Shown here piece by piece: positions 1 to 8,163 of a stretch of 64,000 bases of DNA. The notes under the pieces are model-generated. The model did not search any database, was not told the origin of the DNA, and was given only the letters and a program-made list of their open reading frames with translations. This stretch comes from Fimbriimonadales bacterium. GTDB lineage: Bacteria; Armatimonadota; Fimbriimonadia; Fimbriimonadales; ATM1. Location of the stretch: positions 124,001-188,000 of the forward strand of contig DATMAR010000009.1 of NCBI GenBank assembly GCA_035559795.1. Reading direction: 5' to 3'. Position 1 is the stretch's first letter. Each line of letters starts with the position of its first letter. Made by a program: the position numbers and the translations under genes.

Positions 1-214
1 CCACATCCCACTGCGCGTCTAAAGGGTCGCTTTCCAAGCGTTCGACACTGAATCCACGGATGTCGTTACGTGGAGTTTCGTTCGAATAATCCCACCCTTC
101 ATATGCATGGAATGGAAACGAGGAGACGAACGCCGAGGAATCTTCCATTTGTTCGGCAGCAGTGTGTCCTTCTACAGAAAGACCGTATTCGGTTTCGATT
201 CCAAAGAGGCTCAA
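1..214 (-). CDS. dop: Pup deamidase/depupylase Dop, N-terminal fragment
   Basis: The gene runs off the left edge; only the first 71 codons are present. Residues 5-11 read GIETEYG, the ATP/Mg-binding opening strand of the Dop/PafA carboxylate-amine ligase fold. Residues 41-55 carry the W-D-Y..E-x-P-x-x-D-x-R-G-F pattern that is typical of Dop and absent from the Pup ligase PafA. Dop deamidates the C-terminal Gln of Pup and removes Pup from substrates of the bacterial proteasome. The start is TTG, forced by an in-frame TAA 12 nt upstream; no clear ribosome site is visible. It may be the last gene of an operon with the two secreted paralogues upstream (97 bp gap). Pup, PafA and proteasome subunits would lie beyond the window if linked. 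The Dop/PafA family is clear; Dop over PafA is an inference from the second motif. Confidence 0.78.
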   Translation of the reverse strand, partial: MSLFGIETEYGLSVEGHTAAEQMEDSSAFVSSFPFHAYEGWDYSNETPRNDIRGFSVERLESDPLDAQWDV

Positions 215-311
215 TGTTTTATTTTAATGCAGGAGGCTGCGTAGTTAGAAATTTCATAACGCCTGTTCCTATGGAATTATTTCCTTTTGCAGGGAAAAAG
301 GGAACCGAAAA

Positions 312-989
312 TCATTTTGCGATGTAAGTTGCGACGAGGGATACGTCGAGTGGTTGTCCTGCTTGCGGTACAGGCCAGTTCTTTATATTTATCGAAATTT
401 TCTGAGGGATTCCATCCTTGGAAACCCAAAAATAGCCTTCGGAAGTCATCGGGGTATCCCCCTCTTCAGAAGCCTTTGCGAAAATTTTTAAGGTGTCTTG
501 GTCTTTGATTTTCTCTATGCCCATCACTTCGAAATCGAATTTGATTTTGTAATTTTTGGAATCTTTTTTTGCTTCGTAAGTATAAGACCATTTGTCTTTC
601 GGGGCGATGGGTGCTTCCGGATAAATCAGAAAAAGGACAGAAGCCATTCTTCGAAAGTCTTCACCTAATTCGCTTTCTGCATTAATGAGCATTCCTCGCG
701 AATTCAGAATGGCATTCGTTGCTGTTGCGTCTTCGCCAGCAGGTTCTCCATTCACATATAACTCCTGCCAACCCATCGTTCCTTTCAACCCTCCTCCTTC
801 TTCCTTTGTCTTCATAGAGAGGACTGCTTTGAACTCCGCGGTCAAAGCCGAGCCTTGAATCGTGGTATCTACCGCTACCGACCAATTGTAGGTTTTTCCT
901 ACTTCGAAGGGTAATTTGATTTCCCAGCGTTCTGGTTGCACGATGGGTTCTTGTTGGCCTAAAAGAGCGAAAACTAAAAATGCGTACAC
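312..989 (-). CDS. Hypothetical secreted protein (tandem paralogue 1)
   Basis: A 225-residue protein of unknown function. It begins with a short hydrophobic segment (about residues 1-11) that looks like a signal peptide. The start is GTG at 989, supported by a strong AAGGAGG six bases upstream. It is a paralogue of the next gene upstream (1000-1671): both share the block F-L-I-Y-P-E-x-P-I-x-P-x-D-x-W-x-Y-T in mid-protein and a late W-V-x-K-[DE]-G-I segment. The two are separated by 10 bp and probably co-transcribed. Predicted mostly beta and exported. No domain was recognised and I do not assign a function. Confidence 0.75.
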   Translation of the reverse strand: MYAFLVFALLGQQEPIVQPERWEIKLPFEVGKTYNWSVAVDTTIQGSALTAEFKAVLSMKTKEEGGGLKGTMGWQELYVNGEPAGEDATATNAILNSRGMLINAESELGEDFRRMASVLFLIYPEAPIAPKDKWSYTYEAKKDSKNYKIKFDFEVMGIEKIKDQDTLKIFAKASEEGDTPMTSEGYFWVSKDGIPQKISINIKNWPVPQAGQPLDVSLVATYIAK

Positions 990-999
990 GGGTTCCTCC

Positions 1000-1671
1000 T
1001 TATTTAGGTTTATTTACGCTTTTGATAAATTTCGTTTTCAATTCGTATTCTACCGGCTCGCCGTCCCATGTGTAGCGCCAGTTTTTGAATTTAAGGTCGG
1101 ACTTTAAGACGATTCCTTCTTTATTCACCCAATGGATTCCCGAGCCTTTGAAGCCATCTTTTTTGTTTTCTTTCATAACACAAACCACTCGCAAAGCTTC
1201 TTTGCCGTCCAATTTTTCGATGTCCTTCGCTTCGTAATGGTATAGGCAATCCAATTTTTCGGAAGTGTATTCCCAAGTATCACCAGGTTTTATTGGCTTT
1301 TCGGGATAGATAAGAAATGCAGGTTGCAATCGTCTAACAGAAATATAGGGATCTTCGTCTTCGACTTCGAGGATAGCCCCCCTCGAATCCAAGTGGATGC
1401 GAAAAGCATCTTCCCAGCCTTCGGGTTCATCGTTGAAATAGAAATCTTTTTGCAGAAATTCACCACGGTAGCCTTCTGCAGATGTCGAGCGAATCAAAAG
1501 TTCCGCAGTGTATTCGATATTGAAAGTGCTCTCTTTTTGCTTATATGCGCCTCTCCAAGAGGATACATAAACAGTATTTTCACGATAAGGTGGTTTTAGG
1601 CTCCATGGTTCGTTTTGAAGAGCCCCACCATTCGTGAGTGCGAACAATGGAAAAAGCGCAAACGATATCAT
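1000..1671 (-). CDS. Hypothetical secreted protein (tandem paralogue 2)
   Basis: A 223-residue protein with an N-terminal hydrophobic stretch (about residues 1-14) ending at A-L-Q, consistent with a signal peptide. It resembles the downstream protein at 312-989 over most of its length, with the conserved L-D-S-R-G and F-L-I-Y-P-E-K-P-I-K-P blocks, so the pair arose by tandem duplication. It lies 48 bp downstream of the kdsD stop on the same strand and could belong to that transcript. No catalytic motif is visible and no family was recognised. Confidence 0.72.
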   Translation of the reverse strand: MISFALFPLFALTNGGALQNEPWSLKPPYRENTVYVSSWRGAYKQKESTFNIEYTAELLIRSTSAEGYRGEFLQKDFYFNDEPEGWEDAFRIHLDSRGAILEVEDEDPYISVRRLQPAFLIYPEKPIKPGDTWEYTSEKLDCLYHYEAKDIEKLDGKEALRVVCVMKENKKDGFKGSGIHWVNKEGIVLKSDLKFKNWRYTWDGEPVEYELKTKFIKSVNKPK

Positions 1672-1719
1672 ACATTCACCATTTTCATACTATCCATTCT
1701 ACTGTTATCACATCGTATT

Positions 1720-2682
1720 TCATCGCAATCCTAAACGAATTAAATCTTTGAGCATCACGATTCCGACGACGCGTCCCTCTTCGAGCACAGGAATCTCACC
1801 GATTTTGCGAGGCAGATTTTCGAAATGCTCGATTGCTTCTACTGCTAAAGCATCGGCGTCAATCGTGAAAGGATTTTTCGTCATCATATCCTTTGCGCTG
1901 AGTTCGAATGCTTTTTCACCGAATTGTTGGAGATGACGGCGAACATCGCCATCCGTAATTAACCCGAGAAGGTGCAATTCATCATCGACGACGATGGCTG
2001 CACCTGCTCCTGCGCGTGTGATAGCACGAAGAACTTCCAAAAAGGGAAGGTTTTCACGAACGAGCGCGATGTCTTCTCCTTTTCGCATCGTATCACGCAC
2101 TCGAAGTAATAGTCTTTTTCCTAATGTTCCGCTCGGATGGATGAGTGCATAGTCGTCTTTGGTGAATTTTCTTGCGTTCATTACAGCGAGAGCGAGAGCA
2201 TCAGAAATTGCAAGCATAGCAGTGGTGCTCGTAGTGGGAGCGAGATTATGCGGACATGCTTCACGTTCGACGGAAACATCTAAAACGAGTTCACAATTTT
2301 GCGCAGCAGTACTTTCGGGCTTTCCTGTTATGAGAATCTTTTTCACTCCCATTTGACGAAGCGCAGGAATGAGGAGCAGTATCTCTTCCGTTTCACCACT
2401 GTTGCTATAAAGCAAGGCTAAGTCTTGGTTCGTAACCATTCCCAAATCGCCGTGCAAAGCGTCCGAAGCGTGCAAATAAAAACTCGGTGTACCCGTGCTG
2501 CTGAAAGTGCTGCTCGCTTTTTTGGCGATGTCTCCCGCTTTTCCCACACCTGCCGTAACGATTCGACCCTTACAAGCGAGTATCCAACATGCGGCGGTTT
2601 CGAAGCGCTCGTCTAAACGCTCGGCGAGTTTCAAAATTTCTTGCGCTTCCTGTTTTAGCGTTGCGCGGATTTCTTCGAGCAT
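1720..2682 (-). CDS. kdsD: Arabinose-5-phosphate isomerase, KdsD/GutQ family
   Basis: A 320-residue protein converting ribulose 5-phosphate to arabinose 5-phosphate, the first committed step toward KDO of lipopolysaccharide, in the cytoplasm. An N-terminal SIS sugar-isomerase domain (about residues 35-170) contains S-G-E-T-E-E. The linker motif H-P-S-G-T-L-G-K-R is diagnostic of the family. Two CBS domains follow (about 205-262 and 268-320). The length matches the family (about 320-330). It is divergent from the M20 peptidase with only 39 bp between start codons, so both promoters must overlap. Presence of this enzyme implies KDO-type lipid, hence an outer membrane. Confidence 0.93.
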   Translation of the reverse strand: MLEEIRATLKQEAQEILKLAERLDERFETAACWILACKGRIVTAGVGKAGDIAKKASSTFSSTGTPSFYLHASDALHGDLGMVTNQDLALLYSNSGETEEILLLIPALRQMGVKKILITGKPESTAAQNCELVLDVSVEREACPHNLAPTTSTTAMLAISDALALAVMNARKFTKDDYALIHPSGTLGKRLLLRVRDTMRKGEDIALVRENLPFLEVLRAITRAGAGAAIVVDDELHLLGLITDGDVRRHLQQFGEKAFELSAKDMMTKNPFTIDADALAVEAIEHFENLPRKIGEIPVLEEGRVVGIVMLKDLIRLGLR

Positions 2683-2721
2683 AAACCGTTTCGAGGATAC
2701 CTCTCGGGGTAGATTTCATTT

Positions 2722-4149
2722 ATGGCAATTTCTCAAGAGAGTTCTATAGAACGCCCCACAGAAGTTTTACGCGCGCAAGAGTGGTTAGAGCAACACGAAA
2801 AAGAGCTTATCGAAGACACGAGAGCCATTCTTCGCATTCCCAGTGTAGAGGGCGAGGCATCCCCGAATGCACCTTTCGGGAAAGACGTTCGCCGTGCGCT
2901 CGATTTCGTGCTTGAGTTGGGAAACAAATGGGGCATGCGTACGAGAGACGTAGAAGGGTACGCAGGGCATGCGGAATGGGGTGAAGAGAAACCGGTCGTG
3001 ATGGGAATCGGGCACTTGGATGTAGTGCCGGTGGGCAGTGGTTGGAAACACGAACCCTTCGGTGCGGAAATAGACGGCGGTTACATCTATGCAAGAGGGG
3101 CTGCAGATGACAAAGGACCGACGATGGCGGCATTTTACGCTCTTAGAGCGCTGAAAGAAACGAATGCGCATGTGCCCGCTCGCTTGAGGATGGTCTTCGG
3201 ATGCGATGAAGAAAGTGGCTTTTTGTGTGTAAAGCGATATTTCGAAGTAGAAGAACCGCCGACATTGGGTTTCGCCCCCGATGCGGATTGGCCTTTGATT
3301 CACGCGGAGAAGGGAATCGTAAATATCACATTGGAAATCCCAAAACCGAAAGGTTCTCTTTCGTTGATCTCTCTATCCGGTGGTAGCAGACCGAATGTAG
3401 TCCCCGATTATGCGGAAATGGAATTGGAACTTTCGCGAGAGTTGATGAAAGAGGCGTTGGAGAAGATCAGCGACTACTGGGACAAAAACGTGAGCGTGAA
3501 GGTAGAAGGTTCGCGTGTGATTGCTAAAGCGGTAGGCAAGGCTGCCCACGGGAGCATGCCCTTTTCGGGTGACAGTGCATTAACGCGATTATTGCGCTTC
3601 GCACTGGAATTAGCCCCCCCTGAACAACAAAAAGAGTATTCGAATTTGCTTTATTTGACGCATCCTTCTGGTGTCGGACTCGGCATTCACGGAAGGGACG
3701 CAGTATCGGAAGACTTGACAACGAATATCGGAATCGTAACGAACGAAGGAGATCGCTTGCGCATCGTTGCCAATGTTCGTTATCCCGTAACTTGGAGTGG
3801 AGAGCAACTCAAAGAAAAATGTGAACGGTTTTTACACGAGAACTTTCCAGAAGCGAAAATCGTGGCATTCGACGATAATCCACCTTTGTATTTTCCGCTT
3901 GAGAAAGAGCCGGTTAAAACGATTTGCGATGTGGTGCGATTAGAGACCGGCGAAGACAAGGCACCTGGAGTGATGGGTGGAGGAACTTATGCGCGCGCTG
4001 TTCCGAATACGGTGAGTGTAGGAGCGGGATGGGAAGGCGATGGACCTGCACACGAACACGACGAGCGAATCAAAATCGAGCATCTTTTGAAGATGGCAAA
4101 AATTTATTGCCATATTTTTTATGCATTGGCTCATCGTGCAGCGAAGTAG
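2722..4149 (+). CDS. M20 family dipeptidase (PepV-like)
   Basis: A 475-residue cytoplasmic zinc aminopeptidase of the M20A clan that hydrolyses dipeptides. Metal ligands and catalytic residues are visible: G-H-L-D-V-V-P-V-G (His and catalytic Asp), G-A-A-D-D-K-G-P (bridging Asp), D-E-E-S-G (general-base Glu and ligand Glu), and a late G-G-G-T-Y-A-R with the C-terminal His in A-H-E-H-D-E. The PepV-type lid domain occupies roughly residues 190-375. The start ATG at 2722 is divergent from kdsD. The 3' end overlaps the convergent DUF92 gene by 19 bp. Peptide specificity is inferred from the family only. Confidence 0.9.
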   Translation: MAISQESSIERPTEVLRAQEWLEQHEKELIEDTRAILRIPSVEGEASPNAPFGKDVRRALDFVLELGNKWGMRTRDVEGYAGHAEWGEEKPVVMGIGHLDVVPVGSGWKHEPFGAEIDGGYIYARGAADDKGPTMAAFYALRALKETNAHVPARLRMVFGCDEESGFLCVKRYFEVEEPPTLGFAPDADWPLIHAEKGIVNITLEIPKPKGSLSLISLSGGSRPNVVPDYAEMELELSRELMKEALEKISDYWDKNVSVKVEGSRVIAKAVGKAAHGSMPFSGDSALTRLLRFALELAPPEQQKEYSNLLYLTHPSGVGLGIHGRDAVSEDLTTNIGIVTNEGDRLRIVANVRYPVTWSGEQLKEKCERFLHENFPEAKIVAFDDNPPLYFPLEKEPVKTICDVVRLETGEDKAPGVMGGGTYARAVPNTVSVGAGWEGDGPAHEHDERIKIEHLLKMAKIYCHIFYALAHRAAK

Positions 4150-4805
4150 GAACATATCGTAATAACAGAAACAGAGATAAAGTTGACCATATCATTCGTC
4201 ATCCATCGTGTTTTTTTAGAATCTTGAAATAAATCTCCGAGAATGCTATCGAGAATCGAGCCGAAGAATCCGAGAGTCGTGAGAATGGGGATTAAATCTG
4301 TTCGCCCTACAAGAGACGCGGTGCTCGCGATGAAGGCGGCACCGAAAAAAGATGCGATGATTCCATGAGTAGAAACTGCGCCACTTTTTCCTGGAACTGC
4401 TGTTTCGAGTGTTGTGATTCGAAAAACTTTTTTGCCGAATGCAGCGCCTATTTCCGTTGCCCACGTGTCTGCTGTTGCCGATGCAATTCCCCCGATGAGA
4501 GCGGGGAAAAAAACAGGTTCATTCGTCCACAGAAAAAGCGCTGCGCAAATAGACGAAGGACCACCGTTTGCAAAAACTTGGATGGCGTTGCGAGGTTTGG
4601 CTTCTAATCCGAGTGTTTTTTTTCTGGCTTTTCCGATTCGGGATATAAGACCGGCGCTAAAAAAGAACATCAATAGAGGAATTGCGGTAGACCATTTTCC
4701 TGCTTCCCAAATCAGCCCCCCCACGATAGTAGCGGCGACAGCACCATCGAAGGTGAGAAGCCGCATTGCGAATGCCAAGAAAGAGATTGCCAGTGCGTAG
4801 AGCAT
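4131..4805 (-). CDS. DUF92 family integral membrane protein
   Basis: A 224-residue protein with about six hydrophobic segments and the family pattern: an N-terminal L-T-x-x-G-A-x-x-A segment, G-G-I-A-S-A-T-A-D-T-W-A-T-E-I-G in the middle, K-S-G-A-V-S-T-H-G and a C-terminal G-S-x-L-D-S-x-L-G-D loop. This matches the DUF92/TIGR00297 membrane family, some plant members of which are linked to phytyl-phosphate kinase activity. The bacterial role is unknown. It overlaps the end of the convergent dipeptidase gene by 19 bp. The ZIP gene lies 18 bp upstream on the same strand, so the two may be co-transcribed. Confidence 0.85.
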   Translation of the reverse strand: MLYALAISFLAFAMRLLTFDGAVAATIVGGLIWEAGKWSTAIPLLMFFFSAGLISRIGKARKKTLGLEAKPRNAIQVFANGGPSSICAALFLWTNEPVFFPALIGGIASATADTWATEIGAAFGKKVFRITTLETAVPGKSGAVSTHGIIASFFGAAFIASTASLVGRTDLIPILTTLGFFGSILDSILGDLFQDSKKTRWMTNDMVNFISVSVITICSYFAAR

Positions 4806-4823
4806 GGAAGAATCATTATGGTG

Positions 4824-5566
4824 CTAATGTTGTATTTCGCGAAGGAGAAGGATTGTGAATATTCCGAATAGCAGTAAAACGAATTGTATGACCGAATCGA
4901 GAAAGGAACGATAGCGATGCAATGTGGGGACGATGTCGGCAGTGGCAATGTAAAGGAAACTCGCTCCGGCGAGAATCATAATGAAAGGGATTGCGCTTTT
5001 CAAAGGCTCTAAGAAGAAATATCCTAAAATTGCACCCACCAAAGTGCCCGAGCCGGAGAGGAAATTCAAAAGCAGTGCACGTGAACGAGAGTATCCGCTT
5101 TGCAACAACAACGCAAAATCGCTTACTTCTTGTGGGACTTCGTGCGCTATCGTTGCAAGAGAAGCGGCAATTCCCAAAGGGATCGAATGAAGGAAAGCCG
5201 CTGCAATCACGAAACCGTCGAGAAAATTGTGAAATGTATCGCCGACCAAAATCAGGGTGCCCGCAGTTTTTTCTTCTTGATGGTTCGTTTCATGGCGATG
5301 GCGCCAAATCACTGCCTTTTCTAAAAGAAAAAAAGCAAGATTCCCAGCAAAGTGATTTCGAGCGCTTTTTCGATTCCTATATTGTTCGCCGCTTCCGGCA
5401 AGAGTCCCAAAAAAGAAGCCCCTAATAACGTGCCTGCTGCGTAACTGATAAGTGACGGAAGGAGAATCTTTCGAGTCGTATCGGGAAACACCAAAAGTAT
5501 CCCCGCTAAGGATATCGAACCCACGATCCCAATGAGGCTGAAAGCGATTAACAATGTCAAAACCAT
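4824..5566 (-). CDS. ZIP family metal transporter, interrupted by a single frameshift
   Basis: The first 81 codons (5566-5321) encode TM1-TM3 of a ZIP divalent-metal permease and then hit TAG. The rest, starting L-E-K-A-V-I-W, continues in another frame to 4824 and holds the metal-site helices H-N-F-L-D-G (TM4) and H-E-V-P-Q-E (TM5) plus TM6-TM8. Joined, the protein is about 247 residues, a normal ZIP length. The break lies in a run of seven A on the + strand (5328-5334). One more base, or a -1 slip on the T-T-T-T-T-T-T mRNA tract, restores the frame. It could be a sequencing error, a phase-variable tract, programmed slippage or a young pseudogene. The start ATG at 5566 is fixed by a TAG just upstream. 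ZIP identity is firm; substrate (zinc or iron) unknown. Confidence 0.8.
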
Positions 5567-5690
5567 TGGAGGACACTATTTTGCATTTATTTCGAGGTCG
5601 TGGTTGCTGATTCGCTTTCTTACTTTCGAAGAAAAAGCACCAATTGAAACACCTCGCCGCTCTTCGATATTGCTGTAGAATAACGCACAA

Positions 5691-6896
5691 ATGGATTTTC
5701 GACTCAGTCAAGAACACGAACTCATTCGTGAATCTGCGAAGAAATTCGCTGAAAACGAAATTCTGCCCAATATCCGAGAACGCGACCGCAACCACGAAGT
5801 CAAGCCGGATTTATTGAAGAAAATGGGAGAAGCAGGGTTCTTAGGAGTCGCATTGCCTGCGAAATATGGCGGCAGTGATTCGGATTACATTAGTTTGGGA
5901 ATCGTATGTGAAGAATTCGAAAAAGCCGACACGAGTGCAAGGGTCGTTTTGAGTGTTCATTCTGCTTTGCACGCTCTCACACTTTTGCAATGGGGAAACA
6001 AAGAACAAAAACAACGACTGTTAACGCCTCTCGCGAAAGGAGAGAAAGTGGGTGCGTTCGCATTGACCGAACCCGATGCGGGAAGCGATGCCGTCAATTT
6101 GCGAACGCGCGCCGAAAAAGACGGAGATGTTTATGTACTGAATGGCGAGAAAACCTGGATTTCCTTAGCGAATTATGCTGATCAGTTTTTAGTCGTCGCT
6201 GTAACGAATCCTGATGCAAAACCGCGTCATTTAGGAATGAGTGCGTTTATCGTCGAAAGAAATCTTCCCGGATTTAGCAGTCGCCCTATACATGGCAAAT
6301 TGGGGGTTCGCGCAGGGGACACCGGACAGATCTTTTTCGATAATGTGCGTGTTCCTGTCGAAAATCGTTTAGGGGAAGAGGGGGATGGGTTTCGTATCGC
6401 GATGAGCGCCCTCGACCATGGCCGTTATACAGTTGCGGCTGGAGCGGTGGGGATAATGCGTGCGTGTTTGGATGCCTCTGTCGCTTATGCACAAGAACGA
6501 AAAGTGGGCGGTGAACCTATCGGGAAAAAGCAACTCATTCAACAGATGATTGCGAATATGGTTGCGGGAATCGAGATCGGTACCCTTTTATATCAGAGAG
6601 TGGGATGGATGAAAAATGTCGGTCTCCGTCACACCCGGGAGGCATCGCTTGCGAAATGGGTGAATTGCAATAACGCATTTCAAGCGGCTCATGATGCCAT
6701 AGAAATTCATGGGGCTTATGGATATTCCGATGAATTTCCTGTCGAACGGTATTTCAGAAATTCAAGAGGGGCGATGATTTACGAGGGAACTCGCGAAATC
6801 CATACCCTTTTGCAGGCTGAATATGCCCTCGGTTACCGTGAGGACAAACCATTGAAGAGAATGCTTCCCACGTATCCTTTCTCTGAAGACGTCTAA
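5691..6896 (+). CDS. Acyl-CoA dehydrogenase
   Basis: A 401-residue flavoprotein catalysing alpha,beta-dehydrogenation of an acyl-CoA and passing electrons to ETF. It shows the N-terminal helical domain, the FAD-binding signature A-F-A-L-T-E-P-D-A-G-S-D (about residue 120), the T-W-I-S strand, and the C-terminal I-Y-E-G-T-R-E-I-H segment whose Glu is the usual catalytic base. Length is typical. Substrate class cannot be read from sequence; short-chain or isovaleryl/branched-chain CoA would fit the methylcrotonyl-CoA carboxylase cluster at 57.7 kb. The FadF-like protein at 45.9 kb is a plausible onward electron acceptor from ETF. Confidence 0.93.
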   Translation: MDFRLSQEHELIRESAKKFAENEILPNIRERDRNHEVKPDLLKKMGEAGFLGVALPAKYGGSDSDYISLGIVCEEFEKADTSARVVLSVHSALHALTLLQWGNKEQKQRLLTPLAKGEKVGAFALTEPDAGSDAVNLRTRAEKDGDVYVLNGEKTWISLANYADQFLVVAVTNPDAKPRHLGMSAFIVERNLPGFSSRPIHGKLGVRAGDTGQIFFDNVRVPVENRLGEEGDGFRIAMSALDHGRYTVAAGAVGIMRACLDASVAYAQERKVGGEPIGKKQLIQQMIANMVAGIEIGTLLYQRVGWMKNVGLRHTREASLAKWVNCNNAFQAAHDAIEIHGAYGYSDEFPVERYFRNSRGAMIYEGTREIHTLLQAEYALGYREDKPLKRMLPTYPFSEDV

Positions 6897-6973
6897 TGGA
6901 ATGACGAAAATCATAACGACCACGTAAAAAACGAAGATAAGATGAAGCAAGTGTGCGAGCTCGCTCGTCCTCG

Positions 6974-7009
6974 TATGAAAAAATGACTTACTATGCGAAA
7001 AATGACTTA
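6974..7009. promoter_or_regulatory. Paired 17-18 bp direct repeats upstream of pdhA
   Basis: Two near-identical copies of TATG-(A/CG)-AAAAATGACTTA lie head to tail, 18 bp apart start to start, in the 232 bp gap before pdhA. Spacing of under two helical turns suits a dimeric regulator site. No other evidence of function. Confidence 0.3.
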
Positions 7010-7128
7010 TATCGAAGAGGTACAATTTGTCATTCAACGCTTATCTGCAACAATACGAGTTCCCGATTCGAAGACATCTCGAATACAATGACCAGCCCTA
7101 AACCTGATAGAAGGAGTTCAAATTATCT

Positions 7129-8163
7129 ATGAGTTTCCCCATGAAGAAGGAAGCGGTCGAACCTACTGAAGCCGGCACCGAGAGCCCAGCAGAACTCGTA
7201 CGTCTTTTTCGCGAAATGCTTCGCATAAGGGTCTTCGAGGACCAATCTATCAAAGCATTTCGTGCGGGGCTCGCGGGGGGTTATTTACACGTGTACTCTG
7301 GCCAAGAGGCAGTTGCTGTCGGCTGGCTTTCATGCATTCGCAACGACGACCCTGTTATCACCGCCTATCGCGACCATGGTCACGCCCTATACCTGGGATG
7401 TGACCCGGTTGCAGTGATGGCGGAAATTATGGGTCGTACCGGTGGCCTGAGTCGCGGGAAGGGAGGTTCCATGCACCTCTATAGCGCTGCGCATAGGTTT
7501 TATGGAGGTTGGGGGATCGTCGGTGGACATACGGGAATAGGCGTTGGATTGGCATTCGGGACGAAATACAAGGGCGGCGACCAAGTTACGCATTTATTCA
7601 TGGGAGATGGAGCAGTCAATGCCGGAATCCTCTACGAGGCTATGAACATGGCGTCTCTTTGGGATTTGCCGGTTGTGTTTATTGTCGAAAACAATCAATA
7701 CGCAATGGGAACTCGAGTGGAATATCACTCGGCAGACCCGGAACTACATAACCGTGCCGCTGGATTTCGCATGGAACATGAACGAATCGATGGAATGGAT
7801 GTTCTTCGAGTGCGGCGCGATGCGAAACGAATCATCGAACATGTGCGAAAAACGCAACGCCCTTATTTCGTCGAAATCATGAGTTATCGCTTCGAAGGAC
7901 ATGGTGCTGCAGACGTGGAGCAAACTCTCTATCGCTCGCCAGAAGAAATAGAACAAGCGAAGAAACGCGACCCGATACTTCTTTTGGAAAAGCATATGCT
8001 CGAACACGATGTCATCAACAAAGATGAACTCGAAAAAATTCGCAAAGAAATTCAGGAAGAAATGGAAGAAGTCTATAAAAAGGCAGCAGCGCTTCCGCAT
8101 CCAGAACCGGAAGAAGTTTATCGGGATGTTTACACTGACATCGAACCGGAGAAAGGACACTGA
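7129..8163 (+). CDS. pdhA: Pyruvate dehydrogenase E1 component, alpha subunit
   Basis: A 344-residue thiamine-diphosphate enzyme subunit that decarboxylates pyruvate in the PDH complex. The ThDP motif begins G-D-G-A-V-N-A-G and ends E-N-N-Q-Y-A about 27 residues later, as expected. Other hallmarks are G-G-S-M-H-L-Y, G-I-V-G-G-H, and the phosphorylation-loop-like Y-R-F-E-G-H-G. An AAGGAG site lies before the ATG. It overlaps pdhB by one base (TGATG), indicating translational coupling. No E2 or E3 gene follows. A branched-chain 2-oxoacid specificity is possible but the motifs favour pyruvate or acetoin. Confidence 0.93.
   Translation: MSFPMKKEAVEPTEAGTESPAELVRLFREMLRIRVFEDQSIKAFRAGLAGGYLHVYSGQEAVAVGWLSCIRNDDPVITAYRDHGHALYLGCDPVAVMAEIMGRTGGLSRGKGGSMHLYSAAHRFYGGWGIVGGHTGIGVGLAFGTKYKGGDQVTHLFMGDGAVNAGILYEAMNMASLWDLPVVFIVENNQYAMGTRVEYHSADPELHNRAAGFRMEHERIDGMDVLRVRRDAKRIIEHVRKTQRPYFVEIMSYRFEGHGAADVEQTLYRSPEEIEQAKKRDPILLLEKHMLEHDVINKDELEKIRKEIQEEMEEVYKKAAALPHPEPEEVYRDVYTDIEPEKGH

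Noticed and set aside
214-312. Possible UGA readthrough after the 312-989 gene
   Set aside because: About 30 sense codons follow the TGA, but they show no homology-like pattern, no Cys partner and no hairpin, unlike the two reported cases.
2785-3303. 172-codon minus-strand frame inside the dipeptidase gene
   Set aside because: Fully antisense to a well-conserved enzyme; residue content is typical of shadow frames.
5570-5795. Upstream extension of the ZIP reading frame on the minus strand
   Set aside because: The residues before L-E-K-A-V-I show no ZIP helices; the true N-terminus is in the other frame from 5566.
6762-7037. 91-codon minus-strand frame with a hydrophobic stretch
   Set aside because: Half overlaps the acyl-CoA dehydrogenase 3' end; no ribosome site and the hydrophobicity is explained by A+T-rich antisense.
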